A stretch of DNA of 27,522 bases from Methanosarcinaceae archaeon (GCA_028690255.1 JAQVBP010000017.1:1-27522); one strand, 5' to 3'. Positions 8,321 to 16,619 are shown, numbered from the stretch's first letter. Notes: a model not told the origin generated them from the sequence alone. Numbers and translations: made by a program.

Positions 8321-9892
8321 GTGCCTAAATACAGAACAAGGCCTGTCCTTGTGCTAATCGTGTTCTTTTTCCTCCTGCCCTGGCCTGCTGCGGCCGACTT
8401 TGCTCAGGTTACCCTCCGAAACGACATCAGTGGAAAAGTTGTGAGGCCCGGAGAGCTTGTTGAGTTCAGTTTTACGGTTGAAAAAGGGTACAATACTTCC
8501 GAAAGCGTATCAGTCATGCTTTTTCTGGGGAAACTCCCGGAAAACTGGAACGCAGGATTTTATGCCGAGGGGGACCAGATCAGTCATATTACCCTTCCCA
8601 AAGAAGCAAGACAAAAAAAAGAAGTGATACTGAAAATCAGTGTGCCGAAAAACGTTAAAGACGGGAATTATCCGGTCCTGATAGGCCTGCAGCCCTATGG
8701 GGAAAATATAAGAAATTACGACCGGATTCACCGGGAATTTGCAGTAACCGTGGACAGGAATGCAATGCCAAATCTGGAACTTTTTTCTGACGTACCGGGG
8801 AAAATAACCCATCCCGGGCTTCCTGTCAGGTTTAAGGCCTCTATTGAAAATAAGTATGAAAGCAGGGCAAACATCATGATCTTGCTGGTTTCAAAACCCC
8901 CCAATTGGGGGGTAAACCTGCTTGCTGCTGACGGGTCCAGAATTACAAAACTCGGGGTTCCGGCAAAGGAAACCCGGGATTTTGAGGTCCTGGTACATCC
9001 TCCTGTTGATGCTGTCGAGGGGGAATTTGAAATCCAGATTGCTGCGTGTCCGGAAAAAGGAAACAAAAGCGTCTTTTTGCCTCTCAGTGTAAATATCAAT
9101 CCCGAGCTTGCACATGACGAAGCTCTGAGTGCTTATCTGGAAATAGAGGCGGAGATTGTTGGGCTTGATATCCGGCCCGAGGATACGGCCGAATTTACGG
9201 TATCTCTGAAAAACCGATATGATCAGCCGCTTAAACTTGATCTCGAAATTTTGAGTCTGCCTGAGGAGTGGAAAGCGGAATTTATTACGGAAGAGGACCG
9301 GGAGGGCCGGCTTGCTTCCGTGAGGCTTCCGGAAGGAGCGGAGCAGGAATTTACCGTAAAGGTCAAACCTTCCCCGAATGCTACGGGGGGACGTTATCCG
9401 ATTATCGTGGCTGCGGTTTGCGGGGGTAAAAAAGTTACCCGGCAGCTGGAGGTCGGGATCAACAAAAACATTGAGAACGAAGAAATACTCGAGGTTTATG
9501 CAAGTAGCCGGGAGCTGGTGCTGAACCCCGGAAGCTCAACCGAAATCCGGGTGACGATTAAAAACTGCGGGGACGAGGAACTCGAGGATGTCAGGCTGGA
9601 GATAAACAATGTAAACGGCATCAGTACCCAGATCCGAAGCTTCGGGACGATAGAAAAGCTTGATTCCGGGGAGTCCAGTAGCATTCCCGTAGAGATCACC
9701 GCAAACGCCAACGCGGGGTCCGGGGTAAAGGAAATATTCATGAGGGCCAAGAATGACGATTTTCTAAGTCCTGAACAGAGCATAAAGATCAATGTTGAAA
9801 AATCATCAAGCAGTGGACTGCTGGGCCTGGGAATGCTGGGATTTGCAGGCCTTGTGCTTGTTTTTGTAATACGTAAATTCGGAAGGCGATGA
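8321..9892 (+). CDS. Membrane-anchored protein with repeated NEW3-like domains
   Basis: The protein has 523 residues. An N-terminal signal sequence (LVLIVFFFLLPWPAAA) is followed by about four Ig-like beta domains of roughly 110-120 residues (near 27-145, 150-262, 273-385, 390-495). Recurrent features are PGxxVEF(S/T)FTVEN-like openings, P(E/P)(N/E)W and a closing LPxExxxEFxVxVxP. These match NEW3-type (alpha-galactosidase-associated) domains, which in archaea often sit beside ABC transporters. A final hydrophobic segment (499-519) ends in RKFGRR, so the domains should lie outside the cell. The start is a GTG with AGGA about 8 nt upstream. The stop overlaps the ATPase start (ATGA), indicating translational coupling. 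It probably acts as the outer partner of the ABC system. Confidence 0.8.
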   Translation: MPKYRTRPVLVLIVFFFLLPWPAAADFAQVTLRNDISGKVVRPGELVEFSFTVEKGYNTSESVSVMLFLGKLPENWNAGFYAEGDQISHITLPKEARQKKEVILKISVPKNVKDGNYPVLIGLQPYGENIRNYDRIHREFAVTVDRNAMPNLELFSDVPGKITHPGLPVRFKASIENKYESRANIMILLVSKPPNWGVNLLAADGSRITKLGVPAKETRDFEVLVHPPVDAVEGEFEIQIAACPEKGNKSVFLPLSVNINPELAHDEALSAYLEIEAEIVGLDIRPEDTAEFTVSLKNRYDQPLKLDLEILSLPEEWKAEFITEEDREGRLASVRLPEGAEQEFTVKVKPSPNATGGRYPIIVAAVCGGKKVTRQLEVGINKNIENEEILEVYASSRELVLNPGSSTEIRVTIKNCGDEELEDVRLEINNVNGISTQIRSFGTIEKLDSGESSSIPVEITANANAGSGVKEIFMRAKNDDFLSPEQSIKINVEKSSSSGLLGLGMLGFAGLVLVFVIRKFGRR

Positions 9893-10908
9893 AGATGGAA
9901 TTAATGAGTATGGAAGCAGGCCAGTATGAGGGCACGCAAAAAATCGGGCTCGAACAGAATACGGACGAACTGGCAATAGAGATCCTGAACTTGAGCAAAT
10001 TTTTCGGAAAAGATAAGGAAATCCGTGCAGTAGACAGCCTGAACCTTCAGGTGAAAAAAGGCGAAATCTTCGGGTTTGTGGGCCCGAACGGAGCAGGCAA
10101 GACAACTACCATGAAAATGCTTATAGGCCTGCTTGAACCTGACGAAGGAAGCGGAAAGGTTGCGGGCTTCGATATCGTCCGGGAAGTTATAAACATAAGG
10201 GAACAAACCGGAATGCTCCCCGAACCTGCCGGGTTTTATGATAACCTTACCGCAAGGCAAAACCTGCGCTTCTACGCAAAACTTTACAGGATAGAGGCCG
10301 GGACAAGGGAAAAGCGGATTGAAACCCTGCTTGAAACCGTGGGACTTGCTCATGCAATGGATCAGAAAACCGGCGGGTTTTCCACAGGCATGCGCAAACG
10401 TTTCGGGCTGGCCCAGGCCCTGATTAACGAACCTTCCGTCCTGTTTCTGGATGAACCGACAAGCGGCATAGATCCCCTGGGAGCCCAGATGATGCGGGAC
10501 CTCATAAAAGACCTGAATAAAAACAAAGGAGTAACCGTTTTTCTGAGCTCGCATTCCATGGAAGAGGTAGAGGAAATCTGCGACCGAATCGCAATCATTG
10601 CGAAAGGCAGGTTGCTGGCCATGGGTCCCGTTGAAGCTATCAGGGATATGGTAAGAGAAAAAGAAGGAGTAAAGTACCTGCTTGAGATCCAGGAAATCCC
10701 CCTCTCGAAAGCTCTGGAGGCCATTAAAGGAATAAAAGGAATACAGGCCCTTGAAATTCAGGGAAAAATCCTGCAGGTGCATGCAAAGGTCGGGCAGCGC
10801 ACCGAGATTGCAAAAGCAATCAAAGAGGCCGGTGGGACCGTGTCCAGATTCGAGGAAGAAGAAATGAACCTGCAAAAACTGTTCCTGAAAGTGATTGAGG
10901 AAAAGTGA
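9889..10908 (+). CDS. ABC transporter ATP-binding protein (ABC-2/CcmA type)
   Basis: A 339-residue ATPase. Walker A is GPNGAGKTT at 65-73; the signature is FSTGMRKRFG at 164-173 (STGMR instead of the usual SGGQQ, common among ATPases of ABC-2 exporters). Walker B with catalytic Glu is VLFLDEP at 184-190, the D-loop is SGIDP, and the switch His is in SSHSMEEVEEICD at 222. The Q-loop position reads MLPEP, with Glu in place of Gln. A C-terminal domain of about 90 residues follows, as in NatA/CcmA-like ATPases. The 4-nt ATGA overlap with the NEW3 gene ties the two together. It is the only ATPase near four permease genes and is the likely motor for them (inference). The first 25 residues are a non-conserved extension, so a later Met start is possible. 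Confidence 0.92.
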   Translation: MKMELMSMEAGQYEGTQKIGLEQNTDELAIEILNLSKFFGKDKEIRAVDSLNLQVKKGEIFGFVGPNGAGKTTTMKMLIGLLEPDEGSGKVAGFDIVREVINIREQTGMLPEPAGFYDNLTARQNLRFYAKLYRIEAGTREKRIETLLETVGLAHAMDQKTGGFSTGMRKRFGLAQALINEPSVLFLDEPTSGIDPLGAQMMRDLIKDLNKNKGVTVFLSSHSMEEVEEICDRIAIIAKGRLLAMGPVEAIRDMVREKEGVKYLLEIQEIPLSKALEAIKGIKGIQALEIQGKILQVHAKVGQRTEIAKAIKEAGGTVSRFEEEEMNLQKLFLKVIEEK

Positions 10909-11036
10909 ATTATAGTCACGCTTACATCCGATACGGCACAAATTGCTTGATTGCCATCTTTTTGTCGTTACTTACGCCGTTGACCATATCCCTTCCTACT
11001 GGCCTGTGTTCTCCAGGGAAGGGGTTTCCCATATAA
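10905..11036 (+). CDS. Small hydrophobic ORF overlapping ATPase stop (possible permease remnant)
   Basis: A 43-codon ORF starts with GTG overlapping the ATPase stop (GTGA), the arrangement of a translationally coupled gene. The product begins NYSHAYIRYG and contains one hydrophobic stretch (CLIAIFLSLLTPLTISLP) before the stop at 11034. In many archaeal ABC-2 systems the gene directly after the ATPase is the permease, so this may be a truncated permease start or an unrelated single-span peptide. There is no homology I can name and the length is within chance. Low confidence. Confidence 0.25.
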   Translation: MNYSHAYIRYGTNCLIAIFLSLLTPLTISLPTGLCSPGKGFPI

Positions 11037-11489
11037 AGGGCCTAATTTATATACACTTTTTCATTTTGGCCAGGACTTCACTTTTATGAATCAAACCCAA
11101 TTTTCGGAAATCGTTCATGATTTCGAGAGGTGAAGACGGCGCTCTCCCCGGTCGCGCAAGCGGCCTTTTGACACACATAAAAAAATTGGCTTTGCAGAAA
11201 CCCTGCGTTTGATGTTGAAATATCTATTTCATCTCAAAAACCGGCAGTGTAAAAGTGTGCATTCATTTTTATCGATTTTAGTTATGGGGTCACGAATTAT
11301 GAACTGATTCAGGTTCAAAAATCGATAGCATACAGGCAAGAACATTCCTTAACCAATGACCAATGAGTACGTCTTTAATTACGTAAAGACTTATCCCGAA
11401 CCAAGAGAAATTAACCCCGGGTAAAGTTTTTCAATAATATACAAAAAAAGCCTAGTTGTAAGTCTGTCCGACTCACTAATATACAAATT
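11037..11489. other. Intergenic region with TATA-like box and three hairpins
   Basis: About 450 nt between convergent units without a clear gene. TTTATATA at 11046-11053 is a good plus-strand TATA box. Downstream are a GCAA-tetraloop hairpin (GGTCGC/GCGGCC, 11150-11165) followed by TTTT, a perfect 10-bp inverted repeat (TATCGATTTT 11270-11279, AAAATCGATA 11318-11327) and a 7-bp hairpin (GTCTTTA 11371-11377, TAAAGAC 11384-11390). A 15-codon ORF (11086-11133) follows the TATA box, but nothing supports it as a gene. A small transcript from about 11075 to 11170 is possible. Confidence 0.3.
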
Positions 11490-11529
11490 CGGACCAATAA
11501 AAGAAAAGTAAGAGTGATTGAAAAATCAC
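11490..11529 (-). terminator. Terminator of the ribosomal/translation operon
   Basis: On the minus strand, 12 nt after the rps6e stop, a 6-bp hairpin GTGATT/AATCAC (11514-11529) is followed by a pyrimidine-rich run (TCTTACTTTTCTTTTATT). This is a reasonable archaeal U-rich terminator. Confidence 0.6.
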
Positions 11530-11541
11530 CCTTTAGTGCGA

Positions 11542-11961
11542 TTATTCTGCTGCGGGTTCGGCAGCTTCGGCTTCTTCGGTTTCGAGGCCGAGGAGAACTC
11601 TGACGGATTTTTCGCCACGTTCAACGATCTTGGCGTTGATCTGGACGATGTCCGGGGCGATTTCCTTTCCGCGCATCATCTTTCTTCTGCGCTGTCCCTC
11701 TGACTTCGGGACATAACCGACACCTTCGGCGGTCAGGATTCTCTGTCTTCTGGGACCCGGAAGGTCCGGGCGCATTACAAAACCACTGCCGTCACAGCCG
11801 CCTGTGATCTTAATCTGGTATCCGGGGAGGCCCATGGGGGTTCCTTCAACCACATTTCCGATTGCTTTACCTATAAGTGCGTTTGCCTCAGCGTCCTTTA
11901 CATCGAGCTGGTAGGCAAGCGCGTTTTCTGGATCTGAAACTACAACTTTAAAATTTGCCAT
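11542..11961 (-). CDS. rps6e: 30S ribosomal protein S6e
   Basis: A 139-residue small-subunit protein. The S6e signature is visible as ITGGCDGSGFVMRPDLPG (about residues 52-69), followed by the basic stretch KSEGQRRRKMMRGKEI that contacts rRNA. The C-terminus is an acidic, Ala/Glu-rich tail (ETEEAEAAEPAAE), common in archaeal forms. It lies 81 nt after infB on the same strand and is followed directly by a hairpin and U-rich run, so it is the last gene of the cluster. Start ATG at 11961 with GGAGGATTC just upstream. Confidence 0.95.
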   Translation of the reverse strand: MANFKVVVSDPENALAYQLDVKDAEANALIGKAIGNVVEGTPMGLPGYQIKITGGCDGSGFVMRPDLPGPRRQRILTAEGVGYVPKSEGQRRRKMMRGKEIAPDIVQINAKIVERGEKSVRVLLGLETEEAEAAEPAAE

Positions 11962-12042
11962 GTGAATCCTCCGACTATCTTATTAAATAAATACGTAACT
12001 GGTCCTCATCGTACCTTCACGTTGTTCAATCGCTTTTACCGC

Positions 12043-13827
12043 TTACTTGGCCCAGAACGGGTTATCCCTGCGCTTGATCACAAGGAATGATTCCAGGGTT
12101 TCCTTCTCGTCACTGGACAGGGAATCGTAAATCTCATGCTCAAGGACTTTGGCATGTCTTTCCGGGACATTGATGAAGAGCACATCCTCTTCCTTGACCT
12201 GCCTGCCCACGGTTACACCTTCGATTGCCATTGCGACTTCTTTGCCTGCGCGGGCATCGGAGATGTTTTCCCCGTCAAACTGGAGTCCTTTGACCTTACC
12301 CACAACAGTCCCGTTATCAAGCATGACATCGGCGTTTGTCCTTACGATCCCTCCAAGAACCCTGACCCCGACAACCGCAGGCTTGCTCTGTCGGAAAATG
12401 CAGCCCGGTAAGATCTTGAACTTTCCGGGCCGGATGATCGTCTCAAAGATCTTCTTTTCGGCCAGTTCCTGCTGCACCTTAACATAGGCCTGGTAGTCCT
12501 CGATCAGGCGATAGATGACATCATTCATGAAGACTTTCACGTCTTTCCCGGAGTTGCCCTGGAGAAACTCCTTCGCATCCGCATGCATCTTCACACTGAA
12601 GCCGATTATCACCGAATAGAGGGGGTCTTCCACCGTGGAAGCCTCGACCGCGTCCCTGTGGGAAATGTCTCCTACCTCGGCTTTCCGGATAGGGACCTTT
12701 TCCTTTTTGAACTCGTGGACAAGGGCTTCAAGGGAGCCGATGGTATCCGCCTTGATCATTATTCCAACGGAGTCCGTATCAATCCGGACCTCATCGATCT
12801 CGGACTTTACCTGCCGGACGATCTCTTCAAGGGTTTCTTCATCAGCCACCCGTAGGGGAGAGCCCGCAAGGGCATCTTCAAGCCCCGGAGCCGAGATTTT
12901 CACACCCACAGCAGCCTTGACACTTTTGACCTGCTGGAACCTGCTTTCATAGCGGATTTCGGACAATTCCCTGGGTTTTAAAAGGGCTCTGACCTTGGTC
13001 TGTATGGGTTCTCCCAGGCTTCCGATTACCACCGTGTCCCCTTTTTTAAGGGTGCCGTCGTAGAGTATAACGTCCGCAGTAGCCCCGAGTCCTTTTTCTT
13101 CCTTGACTTCAAGGACAGTACCCACTCCGGGTCCCGTTGCGTCGTACTCCAGATTTGCTTCCAGAAACTTCTGGGCAAGCCCGAGGAGCATCATCAACAC
13201 ATCTGGAATCCCTTCCCCGGTAACGGCACTGGCGGGAATTACACCAAGCGATTTCTGAAAATCCGTAACCCTGTCATACCGCTCTGCAGCAAACCCCTGG
13301 TTGTAGAGTTCGCCGATGACTTCATAGAGCTTCATGTCAAGCCGGGCCTGGACCTGTTCGTTCTGTTTTTTGAAAGTTGCGGCAAAAGGCAGGTCTTTGT
13401 ATGGAAGCCAGCCTCCGATCCTGTCGATCTTGTTAGCAACAACTACAAAAGGCGTCTTGAAACGCTTCAGGATCTGCAGGCTTTCGAAGGTCTGGGGCTT
13501 GAAACCCTCGTTTACGTCCACAACCACAATCGCAAGGTCGGCCAGAGCGCCTCCCCTGCTCCTGAGTGTCGTAAAGGCATGGTGGCCCGGAGTGTCAATA
13601 AAGAGCAGCCCCGGTACGAGGAAACGGTCCTTAAGTTTCGGGTCTCCGAGTTTTTCCACAATAACATTAATGGGAACTTCCGTTGCCCCGATGTGCTGAG
13701 TGATAGCTCCGGCTTCTCCGCTAACGATGGTGGTACCCCGGATTTTATCAAGTAAGGTAGTCTTCCCGTGATCCACATGCCCCATCACACAAACGATAGG
13801 TGTCCGCAAGTTTTTCTTGTCAGCCAT
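12043..13827 (-). CDS. infB: Archaeal translation initiation factor aIF5B (IF-2)
   Basis: A 594-residue GTPase that promotes subunit joining and initiator tRNA placement. G motifs are complete: GHVDHGKT (16-23), the switch region ITQHIGAT (42-49), DTPGH (78-82) and NKID (132-135), followed by the long helix and C-terminal beta-barrel domains (GIRQSKPAVVGVRVLGG-like segment) typical of aIF5B. The frame is open upstream to 13914, but I place the start at ATG 13827 (MADKKNLRTPIVCV), which has GAGGG 6-7 nt upstream and gives the family's usual short N-terminus. It lies between ndk and rps6e, a gene order widespread in Euryarchaeota. Confidence 0.95.
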   Translation of the reverse strand: MADKKNLRTPIVCVMGHVDHGKTTLLDKIRGTTIVSGEAGAITQHIGATEVPINVIVEKLGDPKLKDRFLVPGLLFIDTPGHHAFTTLRSRGGALADLAIVVVDVNEGFKPQTFESLQILKRFKTPFVVVANKIDRIGGWLPYKDLPFAATFKKQNEQVQARLDMKLYEVIGELYNQGFAAERYDRVTDFQKSLGVIPASAVTGEGIPDVLMMLLGLAQKFLEANLEYDATGPGVGTVLEVKEEKGLGATADVILYDGTLKKGDTVVIGSLGEPIQTKVRALLKPRELSEIRYESRFQQVKSVKAAVGVKISAPGLEDALAGSPLRVADEETLEEIVRQVKSEIDEVRIDTDSVGIMIKADTIGSLEALVHEFKKEKVPIRKAEVGDISHRDAVEASTVEDPLYSVIIGFSVKMHADAKEFLQGNSGKDVKVFMNDVIYRLIEDYQAYVKVQQELAEKKIFETIIRPGKFKILPGCIFRQSKPAVVGVRVLGGIVRTNADVMLDNGTVVGKVKGLQFDGENISDARAGKEVAMAIEGVTVGRQVKEEDVLFINVPERHAKVLEHEIYDSLSSDEKETLESFLVIKRRDNPFWAK

Positions 13828-13953
13828 ATGCAACCCTCTGGCTTCAAAATAATTTTTATCTGCCGGTCCTGGTTTTACGTACGGAATGGATCCGTCAGTC
13901 GATAAAAATTGCACTCGCAGCGGAGAAGAGTCCGGCTGCGAATTTCAAACGTT

Positions 13954-14403
13954 TTATTCGTAGATACAGACTTCGTCAATCCGGGAATAGTCCGCGATTT
14001 CGGAGTCCTTGAAATGGATAGCAATTTCTCTTGCTGCCGCTTCAGGGGAGTCGGATGCGTGGACTATGTTCCTTCCTATATCAAGGGCAAAATCTCCGCG
14101 GATGGTGCCGGGTGCGGCTTCCACCGGGTTGGTTGCCCCGTTTACGTTCCTCATGACCCTGACGGCGTCTTTCCCGACAACGACCATTGAAACGGAGGGG
14201 GCCGAGGTTATGTATTCGATCAGGGAGGGGAAAAAAGGTCTTTCCGCATGTTCACTGTAGTGTTCCTTTGCGGTGGCCTCTGAGATGATGTTCATCCTGA
14301 GGGCCGCGATTTTCAGCCCTTTCTTCTCGATCCTGGATATGACTTCCCCGATGAGCCCACGCTGGACTCCGTCCGGTTTTACCATAACGTACGTCTGTTC
14401 CAT
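13954..14403 (-). CDS. ndk: Nucleoside diphosphate kinase
   Basis: A 149-residue enzyme that transfers the gamma phosphate between nucleoside triphosphates and diphosphates through a phospho-histidine. The catalytic His is H115 in NIVHASDS. Other family motifs are MVKPDGVQRGL (7-17), HYSEHAERPFF (48-58) and NGATNPVEAAPGTIRGDF (88-105). Length is standard. The gene is 9 nt after rpl24e and 126 nt before infB, within the translation operon, where it presumably supplies GTP for the neighbouring GTPase. Confidence 0.97.
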   Translation of the reverse strand: MEQTYVMVKPDGVQRGLIGEVISRIEKKGLKIAALRMNIISEATAKEHYSEHAERPFFPSLIEYITSAPSVSMVVVGKDAVRVMRNVNGATNPVEAAPGTIRGDFALDIGRNIVHASDSPEAAAREIAIHFKDSEIADYSRIDEVCIYE

Positions 14404-14412
14404 GCAAACACC

Positions 14413-14601
14413 TTATGCTTTCTTAAGCTGGACCCTGCCTTTCTCGGTCCAGACAACCCGCCTCGGGATCCTGCCGAGTTTGAGGTTGCTCATGCACTTG
14501 GAAGAACACATGAAATAAGTAGAGCCGTCCTTCTTTACGTAGAGCTTACCGGTTCCGGGTTCAAGCATCTTTCCGCAAAAATAGCATTTTCTCTGTTCCA
14601 T
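14413..14601 (-). CDS. rpl24e: 50S ribosomal protein L24e
   Basis: A 62-residue zinc-ribbon ribosomal protein. Zinc ligands are C6 and C9 (CYFC) and C32 and C36 (CSSKC), with the family core GTGKLYVKKDGSTYFMCSSK and the basic segment RIPRRVVWTEKGR. Full length for archaeal L24e. It sits 17 nt after rps28e and 9 nt before ndk, indicating co-transcription. Confidence 0.97.
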   Translation of the reverse strand: MEQRKCYFCGKMLEPGTGKLYVKKDGSTYFMCSSKCMSNLKLGRIPRRVVWTEKGRVQLKKA

Positions 14602-14618
14602 ATCAGATCACCTGGGTC

Positions 14619-14840
14619 TTACCTGGTAGTAAGCTTCTTTGCCTCTCTCGAGGTTTCCATAAGCATAAAGATGTCCCCGATCCTGACCGGGCCAACACAA
14701 TTCCTGGTGATTACTCTGCCTCTGTCCCTACCTTCAAGGACCCGGCACTGGATCTGACTGGCTTCTCCATGCATACCGGTGTTTCCGATAACATCAATTA
14801 CCTCAGCGGCAAAGCCAGATACGCTGCTTTCTTCAGCCAT
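14619..14840 (-). CDS. rps28e: 30S ribosomal protein S28e
   Basis: A 73-residue small-subunit protein of OB-fold type, recognised from FAAEVIDVIGNTGMHGEASQ and from RVLEGRDRGR and NCVGPVRIGDI. The C-terminus ends ETSREAKKL plus a short basic tail, as in the family. Two in-frame ATGs exist, at 14846 and 14840. I prefer 14840 because the GGGG ribosome binding site is about 7 nt before it but only 1 nt before the other. It lies between rpl7ae and rpl24e in the same operon. Confidence 0.95.
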   Translation of the reverse strand: MAEESSVSGFAAEVIDVIGNTGMHGEASQIQCRVLEGRDRGRVITRNCVGPVRIGDIFMLMETSREAKKLTTR

Positions 14841-14862
14841 TTTCATACCCCGCTTTTATTAC

Positions 14863-15225
14863 TTATTTAAGGGCTTCGATCTTCTGGGCGATGTCCTGGA
14901 TGAGTTCTGCGGCTTTCCCTGCATCCACGATTGAGACGGTTGCGCAGGAGACGCTAAGGCCGCATGCAGCTCCAAGTTCTTTCTGGGTCTTTACAAAGAT
15001 GTAAGGAGCGTTCTTTTCCTCAGAAAGAGGAGCGATGTGGGCAATGATCTCTGCAGGCTCTACATCTTCTGCAATAACAACGAGCTTTGAGATGCCTCTT
15101 TCGATAGCTTTTGTTGCCTCGTTGGTCCCTTTCTTGATTTTTCCTGTGTCTCTGGCAAGCTCCAGAGCCTCAAGTGCTTTGTTTGCCAGTTCTTCGGGTA
15201 CGTCGATATTAACGAATTGTGCCAT
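14863..15225 (-). CDS. rpl7ae: 50S ribosomal protein L7Ae
   Basis: A 120-residue RNA-binding protein of the large subunit, which in archaea is also a core part of C/D and H/ACA RNPs and RNase P. The kink-turn-binding signature is seen as KKGTNEATKAIERG (about 31-44) and VIAEDVEPAEIIAHIAPL (50-67). The frame extends to 15270, but ATG 15225 (MAQFVNIDVPEEL) has GGAG 8 nt upstream and matches the family start. It is the first gene of the ribosomal cluster, 22 nt before the rps28e start I chose. Confidence 0.95.
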   Translation of the reverse strand: MAQFVNIDVPEELANKALEALELARDTGKIKKGTNEATKAIERGISKLVVIAEDVEPAEIIAHIAPLSEEKNAPYIFVKTQKELGAACGLSVSCATVSIVDAGKAAELIQDIAQKIEALK

Positions 15226-15464
15226 ATAAATGTCTCCTTCGAAATTGCGAATTGTGCAATTTTTCATCATTCATTGGTTTTTTAACACATTTCATGAAGC
15301 ATTGAAATCCTGTTTAAGAAAATTTCCTGAAGAAACCCTAATGATCTCAATGCATGAAATAAGTTTAAATGAAATGGAATGCTGCGGGCTAATATGCCGC
15401 AAACAGAACCTTAGAAGAACATGATAGCGTATAAAGTTTCTGCTTGAAAATTAAGCTAAAAGCC
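15226..15464 (-). promoter_or_regulatory. Promoter/leader of the ribosomal cluster
   Basis: Two TATA-like boxes face the L7Ae gene: AACTTTATACGC (15427-15440, minus strand) and TTTAAACTTA near 15358-15368, which would give leaders of about 180 or 110 nt. A 7-bp hairpin with arms AAATTGC and GCAATTT (about 15234-15254) lies just upstream of the ribosome binding site. It could mask initiation and would be a place for L7Ae feedback, but it has no recognisable kink-turn. Confidence 0.4.
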
Positions 15465-15571
15465 GGAAAAATAAAAATACAAAAAACAGGATAAACCTCA
15501 AAACAGGAAAACAGGATGTATCAATAAAAAATAAAAATACAACAAACAGAATAAATCTCTAAACAGGAAAA
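15465..15571 (+). repeat. 60-bp-period imperfect tandem repeat before the radical SAM gene
   Basis: Two AT-rich units of about 45 nt recur with a 60-bp period; ATAAAAATAC appears at 15471 and at 15531, and both units end AAACAGGAAAAC. The second copy supplies the AGGA ribosome binding site for the gene starting at 15574. Confidence 0.7.
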
Positions 15572-15573
15572 CT

Positions 15574-16191
15574 ATGGATACTATTTACTACGAAGCCTAC
15601 GGAAACCTTTACCTGAACCTTACAAATCGCTGCACTGCAAACTGTATCTTCTGTGTACGCAATTTTTCAAAGGGGGCCTACGGGTACGACCTCACACTTT
15701 CAAACGAACCTTCCGCAGATGAGCTGATCGAAGTCCTCGGGAAGCTCGACCTTTCAAAATACCGGGAAATCGTGTTTACAGGTTTCGGGGAGCCGACGCT
15801 TCGCTTTGATACCGTGCTTGAAGTAATTCGCTGGCTTAAAGCCCGGCCTGGAAAAATAAAAGTCAGGCTTGATACCAACGGGCACGCAGCCCTTATTAAT
15901 CCTGAAAGAGCCGTGGCCAGGGAACTGAGAAACGTTGGCCTTGATGCGGTTTCTGTTAGTTTGAACGCCGAATCCGAGGAGATTTATAACAAACTCTGCA
16001 AACCGGAATATGAAAATGCTTATCAAGCGGTCCTGGACTTTATCGGGGCGGTCCGAAAAGCAGGAGTTCCCGTAAGGGTGACGGTTGTGAAACTGCCTGA
16101 AATCGATATTGAGAAATGCAGGAAAATCGCAGAAAAACTTGGTGCTGAGTTTTTTGTAAGAAAATTCTCGGAAACCGCAAGGGAAGGGTAG
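15574..16191 (+). CDS. Radical SAM protein, TatD-associated type
   Basis: A 205-residue radical SAM domain protein. The 4Fe-4S/SAM motif is C20, C24 and C27 in NRCTANCIFCVR, and the GGE-like SAM-binding segment is GFGEPT at 70-75. The N-terminus YYEAYGNLYLNLTNRCTANC closely resembles the short radical SAM family often encoded beside TatD-type nucleases; here no tatD is adjacent. There is no C-terminal auxiliary cluster or SPASM domain, so the protein is essentially the core barrel and its substrate is unknown. Start ATG 15574 has AGGA about 8 nt upstream. It is monocistronic and diverges from the ribosomal cluster. Confidence 0.85.
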   Translation: MDTIYYEAYGNLYLNLTNRCTANCIFCVRNFSKGAYGYDLTLSNEPSADELIEVLGKLDLSKYREIVFTGFGEPTLRFDTVLEVIRWLKARPGKIKVRLDTNGHAALINPERAVARELRNVGLDAVSVSLNAESEEIYNKLCKPEYENAYQAVLDFIGAVRKAGVPVRVTVVKLPEIDIEKCRKIAEKLGAEFFVRKFSETAREG

Positions 16192-16372
16192 TTGACGTAG
16201 GTGGATATAGATATATTTTGATACCATTAAATTATTTCATAGCTTTAAATATACATATGGGATTAAAATAGCTAAGCCCTATAAAACATTTAAAACGAGC
16301 AAAAGATTCAAAGAACTAAAACATTAAGGGGACGTAAAAACATACAAATGAATCAAAAATTTGCTATAATTT

Positions 16373-16560
16373 ATTATATATACAATTCTAGCATTAGGAA
16401 TTGTTGTACATGGAATAAAATGTACATGCTTTTTTCAAAGAATATGTGGGAGTATTCTTTGGATTGGGGGGTTTCATCGATTGAGGGCCCATGGGCCATT
16501 AAAAGGGCTCTCAATCAATTTCCATAAAAGATTCCTATTTTGAAAATTAATTTTTATTAC
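16373..16560 (+). ncRNA. Candidate structured small RNA A (two hairpins behind a TATA box)
   Basis: A strong TATA-like TTATATATA at 16373-16382 predicts a start near 16405. A perfect 9-bp hairpin follows (CAAAGAATA 16436-16444, TATTCTTTG 16453-16461), then a 17-nt linker containing six G and ending TCATC, then a 12-bp hairpin with one G-U pair (GATTGAGGGCCC 16479-16490, GGGCTCTCAATC 16505-16516). T-rich sequence (TTTTGAAAATTAATTTTTATT) ends the unit. The same plan recurs at 17034-17190. No start codon or coding pattern is seen. Two TGTACA hexamers (16405, 16421) and a small hairpin (ACAATTC/GAATTGT, 16382-16404) lie at the predicted start. Strand is inferred from the TATA box and T-run. Confidence 0.5.
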
Positions 16561-16569
16561 TCATTTTAT

Positions 16570-16619
16570 CCCTGGCAGCAGAAGGGGTTCCCGTCCTCGA
16601 CAGCCGAAGGCTGGCAGGG
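16570..16619. other. GC-rich nested hairpin
   Basis: A GC-rich island in AT-rich surroundings. CAGCC-GAA-GGCTG (16601-16613) is nested in an outer CCCTG/CAGGG pair (16570-16574 and 16615-16619). Its role is unknown; it may be part of a mobile-element end, given the tnpB relic 200 nt downstream. Confidence 0.3.

Noticed and set aside
9901..10941. Long minus-strand ORF (346 codons) opposite the ABC ATPase
   Set aside because: It is the antisense shadow of a gene with clear Walker A, signature and Walker B motifs; its own composition (Phe, Cys, His rich) is not protein-like.
11086..11133. 15-codon ORF after the TATA box at 11046
   Set aside because: Too short, no clear ribosome binding site, no conserved pattern.
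15226..15300. Kink-turn in the L7Ae leader for autoregulation
   Set aside because: A 7-bp hairpin and an ATGATGA string are present, but no paired CTGA or GA/AG tandem completes a kink-turn.
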